Positions 17,451 through 25,647 of a DNA stretch of 32,014 nucleotides are shown here, piece by piece. The stretch comes from Reyranella sp. (GTDB lineage Bacteria; Pseudomonadota; Alphaproteobacteria; Reyranellales; Reyranellaceae): the NCBI GenBank assembly GCA_019745575.1, contig JAIETA010000130.1, forward strand, positions 1 to 32,014. Direction: 5' to 3'. Under the pieces are notes generated by a model. The model was not told where the DNA came from. It saw nothing but the letters and a program-made list of their open reading frames with translations, and did no database searches. Each line of letters begins with the position of its first letter. Within the stretch, counting starts at the first letter, position 1. Made by a program: the position numbers and the translations under genes.

Positions 17451-18602
17451 ATGGCGGGTCCGCTTTCGGGACTGACGATCGTCGAGCTGGCTGGCATCGG
17501 GCCAGGGCCGATGTGCTCGATGATGCTGGGCGACATGGGCGCCAACGTGATCCGCGTCGACCGCACCAAGGCGCATGTCATGGACCGCTTCGCCGACCCC
17601 AAGTTCGCCGTGCACAACAGGAGCCGCCGCTCGGTCTCGGTCGACCTGCAGACGAAGGAAGGCATAGCTGTCGTCCTGCGCCTGATCGAGAAGGCCGACG
17701 GCATGACCGAGCCGTTCCGCCCCGGCGTCGCCGAGCGGCTGGGCGTCGGGCCCGACGTCTGCCTCGCGCGCAATCCCAAGCTGGTCTACGGCCGCATGAC
17801 CGGCTGGGGCCAGGAAGGACCGCTCGCCAAGGCGGCCGGCCACGACATCAACTACATCGCGCTGACCGGAGCCCTGCACGCGATCGGCACCAAGGAAAAG
17901 CCGGTGCCGCCGCTCAATCTGGTGGGCGATTTCGGCGGCGGCGGCATGCTGCTGGCCTTCGGCATGGTGTGCGGCCTGCTCGAGGCGCAGAAGTCGGGCA
18001 AGGGTCAGGTGGTGGATGCCGCCATGGTCGACGGCACGGCGCTGCTGCTGGGCGGCATCTACGGTATGGTGGGCGCCGGCCTGTGGAACGAGGCCGAGCG
18101 CGAGGGCAACACGCTGGACGGCGGCGCGCATTTCTACGGCACCTATGAGACCCGCGACGGCAAGTTCGTCTGCATCGGTTCGATCGAGCCGCAGTTCTAC
18201 GCTCTGCTGCTCGAGAAGACCGGTCTCAAGGGCGAGACCCTGCCGGCGCAGACCGACCGCAAGGCCTGGGCCCAGCTCAAGAGCCGGATGGCGGCCATCT
18301 TCAAGACCAAGACGCGCGACGAGTGGTGCGCGATCATGGAGGGCAGCGACGTCTGCTTCGCACCGGTGCTGTCGGTGTCGGAGGCGCCGCATCATGCGCA
18401 CGCCAAGGCGCGCAACGCCTATGTCGACGTGCTGGGCTTTGCCCAGCCGGCGGCGGCGCCGCGCTTCTCGCGCACCAAGGAAGGCGTCCAGGGCCCGGCG
18501 GCCAAGCGCGGCCAGCACACCGACGAGATCCTGGGCGAGAGCGGCTTCTCGGCCAAGGAGATCGGCGACCTCAAGGCGGCCGGCATCGTCGGACCGCAGT
18601 GA
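17451..18602 (+). CDS. Alpha-methylacyl-CoA racemase, CaiB/BaiF family
   Basis: A 383-residue family III CoA-transferase-fold protein. The residues that mark the racemase branch are all present: Arg90 (PFRPG), His131 (GHDINY), Asp160 (NLVGDFGGG) and Glu246 (GSIEPQF). They match the Arg91, His126, Asp156 and Glu241 of the mycobacterial enzyme MCR. This supports 2-methylacyl-CoA racemisation, needed before beta-oxidation of branched fatty acids, sterol side chains or bile acids, over CoA transfer, where the Asp is used as the acyl carrier. CAGGAGGAAAG precedes ATG. It is the first gene of a three-gene plus-strand group. Confidence 0.9.
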   Translation: MAGPLSGLTIVELAGIGPGPMCSMMLGDMGANVIRVDRTKAHVMDRFADPKFAVHNRSRRSVSVDLQTKEGIAVVLRLIEKADGMTEPFRPGVAERLGVGPDVCLARNPKLVYGRMTGWGQEGPLAKAAGHDINYIALTGALHAIGTKEKPVPPLNLVGDFGGGGMLLAFGMVCGLLEAQKSGKGQVVDAAMVDGTALLLGGIYGMVGAGLWNEAEREGNTLDGGAHFYGTYETRDGKFVCIGSIEPQFYALLLEKTGLKGETLPAQTDRKAWAQLKSRMAAIFKTKTRDEWCAIMEGSDVCFAPVLSVSEAPHHAHAKARNAYVDVLGFAQPAAAPRFSRTKEGVQGPAAKRGQHTDEILGESGFSAKEIGDLKAAGIVGPQ

Positions 18603-18612
18603 TGCTGGCGAG

Positions 18613-19308
18613 ATGATCCGCGCCTTCGAACTGGCCATCCGGCAGCTCGGCGACCCCAGGCTGCGCGTCATCATCTGGCAGTCGCTGGCGCTGTCGCTGG
18701 TGCTGCAGATCGCCATCGGCGTGCTGGCCTGGTGGTCGCTGCAGTCCTTCGCCACCTTCGAGTGGAAGTGGCTGAACGAGGCCATCCGCTGGCTGGGCGG
18801 CGGCGCGGTCGCGGTGCTGGCGCTGATGCTGTTCCCGGCGAGCTTCGGCATCGTGATCTCGGTCTTCCTGGAGAAGATCGCCGACATCGTCGAGGGCGAG
18901 CACTATCCGCAGCTCGGGCCCGCGCGCGGCATCCCGGTGTGGACCGGCCTGCGCTCGGGCATCGTGTTCCTGCTCACCCTGGTGGCGCTGAACCTGGTGC
19001 TGCTGCCGTTCTACCTGGTGGCGCTGTTCATCGCCGGGCTGGGGGCGCTGCTGTTCTATGGCGCCAACGGCTGGCTGGCCGGCCGCGAATACTACGAGCA
19101 GGTGGCGCTGCGCCGGCGCGACCCGGCCGACGTCGCGGCCTGGCGCAAGGCCAACGGCGGCGTGCTGTGGCTGACCGGGGTCGTCCTCGTCTTCCTCGGC
19201 ACCGTGCCGATCCTGAACCTGATCGTGCCGGTCCTCGGCGTGGCCGCCATGGTCCATGTCGCCCAGACGCTCAAGCCACCCCTTAATCCGCCGGCCAAGC
19301 CGCGCTAG
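18613..19308 (+). CDS. EI24/CysZ-like integral membrane protein
   Basis: A 231-residue membrane protein with about four to six helices: near residues 18-40, 55-80, 112-150 (two) and 180-218 (two). The FLEKIADIVEGEHYP segment after the second helix and the late NGWLAGREYYEQVALRR are typical of EI24 domain proteins, the family that includes the CysZ sulfate permease. Most alphaproteobacterial members are uncharacterised, and nothing nearby concerns sulfur. It starts 10 bases after the racemase stop with only a weak GCGAG site, so translation is probably coupled. The lipoprotein gene starts 9 bases after it. Confidence 0.82.
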   Translation: MIRAFELAIRQLGDPRLRVIIWQSLALSLVLQIAIGVLAWWSLQSFATFEWKWLNEAIRWLGGGAVAVLALMLFPASFGIVISVFLEKIADIVEGEHYPQLGPARGIPVWTGLRSGIVFLLTLVALNLVLLPFYLVALFIAGLGALLFYGANGWLAGREYYEQVALRRRDPADVAAWRKANGGVLWLTGVVLVFLGTVPILNLIVPVLGVAAMVHVAQTLKPPLNPPAKPR

Positions 19309-19317
19309 ATTGGCGTC

Positions 19318-19707
19318 ATGAAAAAGACATTTGGGGCAATAACGCTCATTCTTCTCCTTGGCGGCTGCGTCACCGACTCGGGCCCGCAATACTCTCTCGC
19401 CGGCGGCGAGAAAGGCGTCTTCACCTCGCGCAATCCCGGAACGCCGATCCCGCTCGACCGCATCAAGGGCATGGACGAGCAGCAGCTCGCCACCACCTTC
19501 GGCGGCGCCGTGCTCGACCGCAAGGACGGACCGTCCCGCGTCCTGCGCTATCAGTCCGACGCCTGCACGCTGTTCGTCTCGCTCTACAGCCGCAACGGCA
19601 CGCCGTGGCGGGCCGAGTTCGCCGACGCCTACGACACCCACCTCCGCCCCCTGCCGCCCGACCAGTGCGCCGGCTCGGTGGCGGCGCAGAAGCGGCGGGT
19701 GGCCTGA
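19318..19707 (+). CDS. Small lipoprotein
   Basis: A 129-residue protein with a clear type II signal: a KK start, a hydrophobic core and lipobox LLGGC with Cys17 as the lipid-modified residue. The mature part has one compact polar domain (RIKGMDEQQLATTFGG, then SRVLRYQSDACTLFVSLY), a pattern seen in small alphaproteobacterial outer-membrane lipoproteins of unknown function. The two mature cysteines (in DACTLF and DQCAGS) may pair. It ends the racemase operon. Confidence 0.78.
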   Translation: MKKTFGAITLILLLGGCVTDSGPQYSLAGGEKGVFTSRNPGTPIPLDRIKGMDEQQLATTFGGAVLDRKDGPSRVLRYQSDACTLFVSLYSRNGTPWRAEFADAYDTHLRPLPPDQCAGSVAAQKRRVA

Positions 19708-19746
19708 CCCTCACATCACCGCGCTTCACGAGCGTGTGAGGCGGCG

Positions 19747-19774
19747 CATCCAACGGCGCCTGCCGCTGCGTCTA
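19747..19774 (+). promoter_or_regulatory. ECF-sigma-like promoter of DUF4394 gene
   Basis: CATCC (19747-19751) and CGTCTA (19769-19774), separated by 17 bases, have the form of an extracytoplasmic-function sigma promoter rather than a housekeeping one. A start about 7 bases downstream would give a leader of roughly 38 bases with the GCAGGAGGG site near its end. No sigma or anti-sigma gene is in the window. The exact ECF group cannot be assigned by eye. Confidence 0.45.
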
Positions 19775-19819
19775 AGACTTGTGCGACCGTGCACGAACCT
19801 TGGAGCAGGAGGGATCCCC

Positions 19820-20611
19820 ATGCGATTCACGAGCAAATTCGCGCGTCTCGGCGGCGTGTCGCTGCTGGCGCTTACCGTCGGCGTGGCATCGGCCGAGGCG
19901 GCGACCCTGATCGGCCTCACTGCCGACAACAAGCTGGTCAAGATCGACACCACCACCCTGGCCGCCGCGGCGCCGATGGCGATTTCCGGTGCCGACAAGG
20001 TCGTCGGCATCGACATCCGCCCGGCCGACGGCAAGCTCTACGGCCTGACGGCGGGCGGCCAGCTCGTCGTCATCGACCACATGAGCGGCGCTGCCACGCC
20101 CGGCAGCATGCTGTCGGAGAAGGTTCCGCTCGGGCCACGCCCGGTGGTCGACTTCAACCCGGTGGCCGACCGGCTGCGGGTGATCGCGGCCGATGGCGCC
20201 AGCCTGCGCATCGACGTGTCGAGCGGCGCCACCACGGTCGACAAGCCGCTGAACTACGATGCCGCCGACGCCAGCGCCAGCAAGAAGCCCGCGGTCGCGG
20301 CCGGCGCCTACACCAACTCGGCCAAGGGCGCCAAGGCCACCGAACTGTTCCATGTCGACGGCGCCACCGGCGCCCTGGTGCTGCAGAACCCGCCCAACGA
20401 CGGCGTGCTGAAGACGCGCGGCATGGTGGGGGTCGCGGCGCCGGCCGATGTCGTGATGGACATCGCCAGCGACGGCGAGGGCAAGAACACCGCCTACGTG
20501 ATCGCCGGCGGCGCGCTCTACACGGTCGATCTCGCGACCGGCAAGGCGACCCAGGTCGGCGCGATCAAGGGCATGACCGGCGCGCTGGTCGACATCGCGG
20601 CGGTGAACTGA
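19820..20611 (+). CDS. DUF4394 secreted protein
   Basis: A 263-residue exported protein. A signal peptide covers about residues 1-28 (ending SAEA). The mature domain is DUF4394, recognised by LIGLTADNKLVKIDT, VGIDIRPADGKLYGLT, PVVDFNPVADRLRVI and AYVIAGGALYTVDLATG. The repeats imply a beta-propeller-like fold. Its function is unknown; relatives are often found as secreted proteins in stress-related regulons. ATG is well placed after GCAGGAGGG. It has its own ECF-like promoter and is separate from the racemase operon. Confidence 0.87.
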   Translation: MRFTSKFARLGGVSLLALTVGVASAEAATLIGLTADNKLVKIDTTTLAAAAPMAISGADKVVGIDIRPADGKLYGLTAGGQLVVIDHMSGAATPGSMLSEKVPLGPRPVVDFNPVADRLRVIAADGASLRIDVSSGATTVDKPLNYDAADASASKKPAVAAGAYTNSAKGAKATELFHVDGATGALVLQNPPNDGVLKTRGMVGVAAPADVVMDIASDGEGKNTAYVIAGGALYTVDLATGKATQVGAIKGMTGALVDIAAVN

Positions 20612-20632
20612 GAGATCGCACGGACCAGCGCG

Positions 20633-21628
20633 TCAATCCCCGGCCAGCCGTCGCCACAACGCGGCGACGGCTGCACAGGCCCTGGCCTGCGTGATCATGT
20701 CCATGTGGCCGAGGCCCGGCACGACCTCGACCGAGATCCTTGGATTGAGGGCGGCAAAGGTCGCCGCGTAGCGGTCGGCATAAAACAATTCGTCGTCGGC
20801 GCCGACGATCACGGCCGTCGGCCGGTCGATGCGACCGATCGCGGCCCGCCAGTCGCGACCCAGCTGCATGCCGGTCGTCAGCCGGAAGGAATAGACCGGC
20901 GTGCGCCTGTCGTCGGCCTTGGCGGCGGTGGCGAAGCGCACGACGGGCAGGTCCTGGAATAGCGGCAGGCCGAAGCCGTCGAGGATCGACAGGGCCACGA
21001 TGCGCGGCACCGCCACGCTGGCCCAGCCACCCGCCGCGGGTCGCGCGGTGGGCGAATCAGGGGCAACGAACGGGGCGATGGCGACATAGTCGTCGAACAG
21101 CGCTCGGTTGGGGCCGACGGCGGTGCGCAACACGAAACCGCCACCCGAGGAGAACCCCATCAGCGTGCGGTGGACTTTGGAATCGGAGAGGCCTGCCGCC
21201 CGCACGAAGTCGACCAGATCGTCGTCGAGCTGGCCCACGTAGGAGCTGTCGCCGTTCCTGGTGCCGCTGCCGCCGTGGCCGCGCAGGCTGATCGAATAGA
21301 CGCTGGCGCCCGCCGCCCGCAAGGCCTGGGCGAGCCTGTGCATGGAGGAGCTGGTGCCGGACGACCCATGGACCAGCACGACCGCGCGGTCGGTGCGCGC
21401 GGGGTAGAGCCTGTAGGTAAGCGGCGCGCCATCTCGCGCGGTCACCCGGCTGACCGCCGGAATCTCCGCTCGGTTCCACGAGTCGGAGCCCGGTAAGGTG
21501 TCGCCAGCGCGCAGCGGCGGCAGCTCGCCAGGGGAACTGAATGCGATGACGGCGCCGAAGGCGGCACCGGCGGCAAGCACCAGAGCTGCAACACCGAACA
21601 AGACGCGACGAACCCAGCAGTTTCTCAC
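20633..21628 (-). CDS. Membrane-anchored alpha/beta hydrolase, S33-like
   Basis: A 331-residue hydrolase with an N-terminal membrane anchor or signal (about residues 7-30) and a periplasmic alpha/beta domain. The oxyanion region is VLVHGSS (84-90), the nucleophile motif GFSSGGG puts Ser160 in place, and GADDELF plus GLGHMD supply the acid and histidine. It resembles monoglyceride-lipase and serine aminopeptidase S33 proteins. I set the start at GTG 21628, 8 bases after GAGGAGG; a TTG 6 bases further up is too close to that site. It diverges from a LytTR regulator, its probable controller. Confidence 0.85.
   Translation of the reverse strand: MRNCWVRRVLFGVAALVLAAGAAFGAVIAFSSPGELPPLRAGDTLPGSDSWNRAEIPAVSRVTARDGAPLTYRLYPARTDRAVVLVHGSSGTSSSMHRLAQALRAAGASVYSISLRGHGGSGTRNGDSSYVGQLDDDLVDFVRAAGLSDSKVHRTLMGFSSGGGFVLRTAVGPNRALFDDYVAIAPFVAPDSPTARPAAGGWASVAVPRIVALSILDGFGLPLFQDLPVVRFATAAKADDRRTPVYSFRLTTGMQLGRDWRAAIGRIDRPTAVIVGADDELFYADRYAATFAALNPRISVEVVPGLGHMDMITQARACAAVAALWRRLAGD
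20646..20672 (+). terminator. Hairpin after DUF4394 gene
   Basis: AGCCGTCGCC (20646-20655) and GGCGACGGCT (20663-20672) form a perfect 10-bp stem with a 7-base loop, 35 bases past the DUF4394 stop. It lies inside the 3' coding end of the convergent hydrolase, whose last codons therefore double as a likely terminator for the plus-strand gene. Confidence 0.45.
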
Positions 21629-21656
21629 GGCCAAGACCTCCTCGGGGCTGTATTTT

Positions 21657-21723
21657 CCCGGCCGTCACCTTCGGCAAAAGGCCGGGCCCGATCCATCGTC
21701 CTTGCGTGAATTGCTGGCCTTTT
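21657..21723. promoter_or_regulatory. Inverted repeats in LytTR-hydrolase divergent gap
   Basis: The 125-base divergent gap holds AAAAGGCC (21676-21683) and GGCCTTTT (21716-21723), perfect arms 32 bases apart, overlapped by CCCGGCC (21657-21663) and GGCCGGG (21680-21686). They sit where an operator for both genes would be. LytTR proteins normally bind direct repeats, so these need not be its sites. Confidence 0.3.
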
Positions 21724-21753
21724 TCGTGATCTGCCGGCAATCATCCGTTCACG

Positions 21754-22551
21754 ATGCGCGAATCGCCCTACATAAAATCGCTGCCCTACCACCTGCCGGT
21801 CGTTCTCGCCTTCGCCGTGGTCATGGCGGTGACCGGGCCTTTCGGCACCTATGCGCGCATGGGCCTGGGCGACCGGCTGATCTACTTCGTTGTGCTCGGG
21901 GCGGCGAACTGGCTACAGGTGATCCTGCTGGCCGCCTGGCTTGGCGGCGTCGAACCGATCGATCGCTGGCCCGTCGTCGGGCGCATGACCCTGGTCGGAT
22001 TGTTGGCTTCCGTGCCGGGCACCGCCGAAATCTTCCTGATCAACGCCTGGGTGAGCCGGCCGATCCCGCTGTCGGCCCTGCCCAGCATCTTCCCCGAAAA
22101 CGCCTTTCTGACGGTCGTCATCTCGGTCGTGGTCGGCCTGTTCGTCGAGCAGCGGTTGCGTGCCACGGCCGATGCCGAACGCGACCGTGTCGCGTCCCTC
22201 AGCGCGCCGGCAACGACCGCGGCTGACGCGGGACCGCCCGACTTCTTCCGCCGCATCCCACCGGCGCTGGGCCGCGACCTGCTGGCGCTCGAAATGGAGG
22301 ATCACTACCTGCGCATCCATACCACCGTGGGCAGCGACCTTGTTCTGATGCGCCTGCGCGATGCCCTGACCGAACTTGGTGCCGGACGCGGCCAGCAGGT
22401 CCATCGGTCCTGGTGGGTGGCGGACGGCGCGGTCGCGGCGGTGGATCGCAGCGCCGGCCGTCCCATCCTGGTGCTGCGCAACGACCTGCGGGTGCCGGTC
22501 AGCAAGAGCTTTCGCGACCAGGTGAAGGCGGCCGGCTGGCTCGACGGCTAA
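21754..22551 (+). CDS. Membrane-bound LytTR transcription regulator
   Basis: A 265-residue protein with four hydrophobic helices (about 12-29, 42-63, 76-98 and 117-133), a short linker and a C-terminal LytTR DNA-binding domain (about 168-262: LLALEMEDHYLRIHT, LMRLRDALTEL, VHRSWWVAD and VPVSKSFRDQVK). It lacks a receiver domain and so is a one-component, membrane-tethered regulator that would read a membrane or envelope signal directly. It diverges from the membrane-anchored hydrolase, its most likely target. Its end is 4 bases from the end of the gentisate dioxygenase gene. Confidence 0.9.
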   Translation: MRESPYIKSLPYHLPVVLAFAVVMAVTGPFGTYARMGLGDRLIYFVVLGAANWLQVILLAAWLGGVEPIDRWPVVGRMTLVGLLASVPGTAEIFLINAWVSRPIPLSALPSIFPENAFLTVVISVVVGLFVEQRLRATADAERDRVASLSAPATTAADAGPPDFFRRIPPALGRDLLALEMEDHYLRIHTTVGSDLVLMRLRDALTELGAGRGQQVHRSWWVADGAVAAVDRSAGRPILVLRNDLRVPVSKSFRDQVKAAGWLDG

Positions 22552-22555
22552 AGCA

Positions 22556-23599
22556 CTATTTTCCGCCGCGGTCCTCGCGCCACAGATCGAGCTTCTCCTG
22601 CACAGGACGGTCGGAGAAGGAGAACAGCACGGCGTCGGCATCGGCGCGGTGCACGACCTTGGCCCAGCTCGGCACGACGAAATGGTCGCGCTTCTTCCAG
22701 CGCAGCACCTGGTCGCCGACTGTGCTCTGGCCGTGGCCTTCGACAACGGAGAACACCGTGCCGTCGGTGCAGCGGTAGGGCGCGGTCTCGAAGCCCTTGG
22801 GCAGGAGCTGCATGAAAGTGCCCATGGTGGCAATCGGCGCGCCGCCGCTCGCCGGATTGACGTAGCGCAGCTTGTAGCCATGGCAGGCATCGGGCGGGCC
22901 GGCCTTGACCAGGCCATTCAGCGCCTCGCGCGTCCGCGCGTAAGGGTAGTTGAAGATCGGCGAGGTCTGCCGCGCCGGCTTCCAATCCACCGGCAGCAGG
23001 CCGCTCGCGAACCTGGCGTCCGACGTGCCCGTTGGCGTGGTGACGATCTGCTCGTCGGTCTCGCCGTTCTCGGCGAAGCCCGCGTTGAACATCGCCACCA
23101 GCGGGATGTCGAGCCCGTCCAGCCACACCATCGGCCTGGAAGAATCGTTGCCATGGTCGTGCCAGGTCCAGGTCGGCGTGATGACGAAGTCGCCCTCGCG
23201 CATGATCGTGCGCTCGCCGTCGACGGCGGTGTAGGCGCCTTCGCCCTCGACGATGAAGCGCAGCGCCGACTGGGTGTGGCGGTGGCTGGGCGCCACTTCG
23301 CCGGGCAGGATGAGTTGCAGCCCGGCATAGAGCGTGGGCGTGATGCAGGCGCTACCCGGCATCGCCGGGTTCTCCAGGATCAGCACGCGGCGCACCGCCT
23401 CCTTGGCAGTGATCAGCGCGCCTGATTCCATCAGGAACGGCCGCACCTTGTCGTAGTCCCAGCTTGCCGGCTGGTACTTGGGTGCCGGTGCGGGCGGCAC
23501 GAGCTGATGGAGCTGCTCCCACAGCGGCGCCATCGACAGGCCGCCGATGCGTTCGTAGAAGTCGCGGCGCGCGTTGTTGCCGGTAGAAGGCGCGGTCAT
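22556..23599 (-). CDS. Gentisate 1,2-dioxygenase-like bicupin
   Basis: A 347-residue protein with two cupin domains, of the ring-cleaving gentisate/salicylate 1,2-dioxygenase family. The N-terminal cupin carries the Fe(II) ligands: His106 and His108 in SHRHTQSALRF, then His147 in TWHDHG. The opening YERIGGLSMAPLWEQLH and PAMPGSACITPTLYAGLQ are typical. It would open gentisate (2,5-dihydroxybenzoate) to maleylpyruvate; the isomerase and hydrolase that complete the pathway are not in the window. It diverges from a Bug binding-protein gene across 69 bases, suggesting uptake and breakdown of an aromatic acid. ATG 23599 has only a weak site. Confidence 0.9.
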   Translation of the reverse strand: MTAPSTGNNARRDFYERIGGLSMAPLWEQLHQLVPPAPAPKYQPASWDYDKVRPFLMESGALITAKEAVRRVLILENPAMPGSACITPTLYAGLQLILPGEVAPSHRHTQSALRFIVEGEGAYTAVDGERTIMREGDFVITPTWTWHDHGNDSSRPMVWLDGLDIPLVAMFNAGFAENGETDEQIVTTPTGTSDARFASGLLPVDWKPARQTSPIFNYPYARTREALNGLVKAGPPDACHGYKLRYVNPASGGAPIATMGTFMQLLPKGFETAPYRCTDGTVFSVVEGHGQSTVGDQVLRWKKRDHFVVPSWAKVVHRADADAVLFSFSDRPVQEKLDLWREDRGGK

Positions 23600-23668
23600 G
23601 GGGCCTGGCTCGTTGACGAAACGAACGCCACGATAGCACAGTGGCCGAAAAGCATCAGGGAGGAAGGC

Positions 23669-24652
23669 ATGGTGATCAGACTGACCCGGCGCACGGCGCT
23701 GGCCACGGCCGGTGCTGCTCTGTGGCCGGCGACGGTGGGCGCCCAGGCGCCGGCCGCCCTGCCGGCCGGACCGATCAAGGTCATGGTCGGCTTTCCGGCC
23801 GGCGGCGCCACCGACGTGCAGGCCCGGCTGGTGGCGGAGAAGCTCCGGGAGCGCACCGGCCGCAGCGTCATCGTCGAGAACAAAGCGGGCGCCAGCGGCA
23901 CGGTGGCGGGCGAGGCGCTCAAGAACGCAACGCCCGACGGCAATACGCTCCTGCTGGCGCCGATCGCCTCGGCAGTGATGGCGAAACTCACCTTCCCGCA
24001 GCTCAACCACGATCCGTTCGTCGACCACGCGCCGGTGACTCTGCTCGGCACGTTCCAGCTCGCCCTGGCCGTCAGCCCGCAGCTCGGTCCCACCACGGTT
24101 GCCGAATTCATCGCCTGGGCCAAGGCCAATCCCAAGCAGGCCAGTTTCGGCACGACGGCCATGGGCAGCCTGCCGCATTTTTTCGGCATCCTGCTGGCAC
24201 GCGCCGCCGGCGTCGATTTGCAGGCGGTCCCCTATCGCGGCGCAGCGCCGCTGGTGTCGGATCTCTCCGGCGGTCAGGTGCCGGCCGGCACCGGCGCCTT
24301 GACCGACTTCCTCGAACACCACAGGGCCGGCCGCGTCCGTATCCTCGCGACCTCCGGCCTGCGGCCCCCACTGGCGGCGCCCGACCTGCCGACCTTCAGC
24401 GGACTCGGCTACGCCGACATCGTGGGCGACAGCTGGCTGGGCTTCTTCGCGCCGGCCGGCACGCCGCGCCCCACCATCGACGCGATCAATCGCGAGATCG
24501 CCGCCATCGTGGCTTTGCCCGAGATGCGCGACCGGCTGATCCAGCTCGGCCTCGAGCCGCGCACGTCCACGCCGGAGGAGTTCGACGCCCTGCGGCGCGC
24601 CGACGCGGCCAAGTGGAAGAAGGTCGTCGACGCTTCGGGCTACAAGCCCTAG
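23669..24652 (+). CDS. Bug-family (TctC) solute-binding protein
   Basis: A 327-residue periplasmic receptor of the tripartite tricarboxylate family. It has a twin-arginine-like signal (LTRRTALATAGAALW, GAQA at about residue 26), the ligand loop VGFPAGGATD near residue 42, FGTTAMGSLPHFFG near residue 160 and VPYRGAAPLVSDLSGG near residue 190. GGAGGAAGG directly precedes ATG. It is distinct in sequence from the Bug protein at 6809-7804. Its divergence from a gentisate dioxygenase gene is the best hint about its ligand, perhaps gentisate or a related hydroxybenzoate, but this is inference. No TctA/TctB genes are adjacent. Confidence 0.9.
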   Translation: MVIRLTRRTALATAGAALWPATVGAQAPAALPAGPIKVMVGFPAGGATDVQARLVAEKLRERTGRSVIVENKAGASGTVAGEALKNATPDGNTLLLAPIASAVMAKLTFPQLNHDPFVDHAPVTLLGTFQLALAVSPQLGPTTVAEFIAWAKANPKQASFGTTAMGSLPHFFGILLARAAGVDLQAVPYRGAAPLVSDLSGGQVPAGTGALTDFLEHHRAGRVRILATSGLRPPLAAPDLPTFSGLGYADIVGDSWLGFFAPAGTPRPTIDAINREIAAIVALPEMRDRLIQLGLEPRTSTPEEFDALRRADAAKWKKVVDASGYKP

Positions 24653-24662
24653 CCATCGCGCG

Positions 24663-25478
24663 TTATTCGGCGGCGGCCCGCAGCGGAGCGGCCATCCGCG
24701 CCGCGGCGCGGGCGCGGCAGGCGGCGGCGAAGGCGCCGAACAACTTCATCGAGACCGGATTCTCCAGCGCCTTGTATTCGGGATGCCATTGCAGGGCGAG
24801 CGCGAAGCCCGGCGCGTCGGGCACGCTGAACGCCTCGATCTGACCGTCCTCGGCGGTGGCCTCGAGCCTGGCCCGCGGCGCCAGCCGGTCGACGCCCTGG
24901 GCATGCAGCGAGTTCACACGCACCCGGCGTTCGCCCAGCAGGCGCTGCAGCAGGCCGCCCTCGACGATGTCGATGTCGTGGGCCGGCGCGTAGTTCACGT
25001 CCATATCGGGCGACTTGGGCGAGCGGTGGTCGCGGCGGCCGTCGACCTCGTGGACGTGCTGGTGCAGCGAGCCGCCCAGCGCCACGTTGACCTCCTGCAG
25101 GCCGCGGCAGATCGCAAATAGCGGCACGCCACGGTCGATCGCATGACGGATCAGCGGCAGGGTCGTGGCATCGCGCGCCGGGTCGTGCGCCGTGCCCGGC
25201 CGGCTTTCGCTGCCATAGTGGTGCGGCTCGACGTTGGACGGGCTGCCTGTCAGCAGCACGCCGTCCAGCATGTCGAGCAGGCGGTCGAGGGCTGCGGTCA
25301 TGGCCGCGTCGTCGTCGAATTCGGGGCCGATCGCCGGGATCAACACCGGCAGCGCACCGACGGCCCGCACCGCCGCCTGGACGTACTTCTCGCCGACCGT
25401 ATGGTGCCAGCCGCCGCGGCCGTTTTCCTTGAGGCAGGCGGAAACCCCTACGAGGGGGCGCAGAGTCGATCGATCCAT
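24663..25478 (-). CDS. Gamma-glutamyl-GABA hydrolase family amidotransferase (PuuD-like)
   Basis: A 271-residue class I glutamine-amidotransferase-like peptidase (C26 family). The catalytic triad is clear: Cys124 in FAICRGLQEVN, and His232 and Glu234 in LQWHPEY. LLTGSPSNVEPHHYG and NVALGGSLHQ are typical of PuuD, which frees GABA from gamma-glutamyl-GABA in putrescine breakdown. No other puu genes are nearby, so the substrate is open. The last 20 residues are an alanine/arginine-rich tail. Start ATG 25478 has no strong ribosome site. It converges with the Bug gene with a 10-base gap. Confidence 0.87.
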   Translation of the reverse strand: MDRSTLRPLVGVSACLKENGRGGWHHTVGEKYVQAAVRAVGALPVLIPAIGPEFDDDAAMTAALDRLLDMLDGVLLTGSPSNVEPHHYGSESRPGTAHDPARDATTLPLIRHAIDRGVPLFAICRGLQEVNVALGGSLHQHVHEVDGRRDHRSPKSPDMDVNYAPAHDIDIVEGGLLQRLLGERRVRVNSLHAQGVDRLAPRARLEATAEDGQIEAFSVPDAPGFALALQWHPEYKALENPVSMKLFGAFAAACRARAAARMAAPLRAAAE

Positions 25479-25647
25479 GTCCGTGGCGGGCCGTGCAAAA
25501 GGAGAAAGAAGCGCGTTTTCATCATCGCCGCTGGGCGCTTTCTTGGCAAACGCCCGCAGGAGCGCTGGCCCGCATCTTGTGCAGTGCAGCCCTGCATGGT
25601 ACCGCCCGCGCCGCCCATCCCGTGCCCAAAGAAAGCGACAGCACGCC

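Noticed and set aside
16226-18148. Plus-strand open frame across the propeller gene into the racemase
   Set aside because: It is antisense to the propeller repeats and out of frame with the racemase; the composition is that of a shadow frame.
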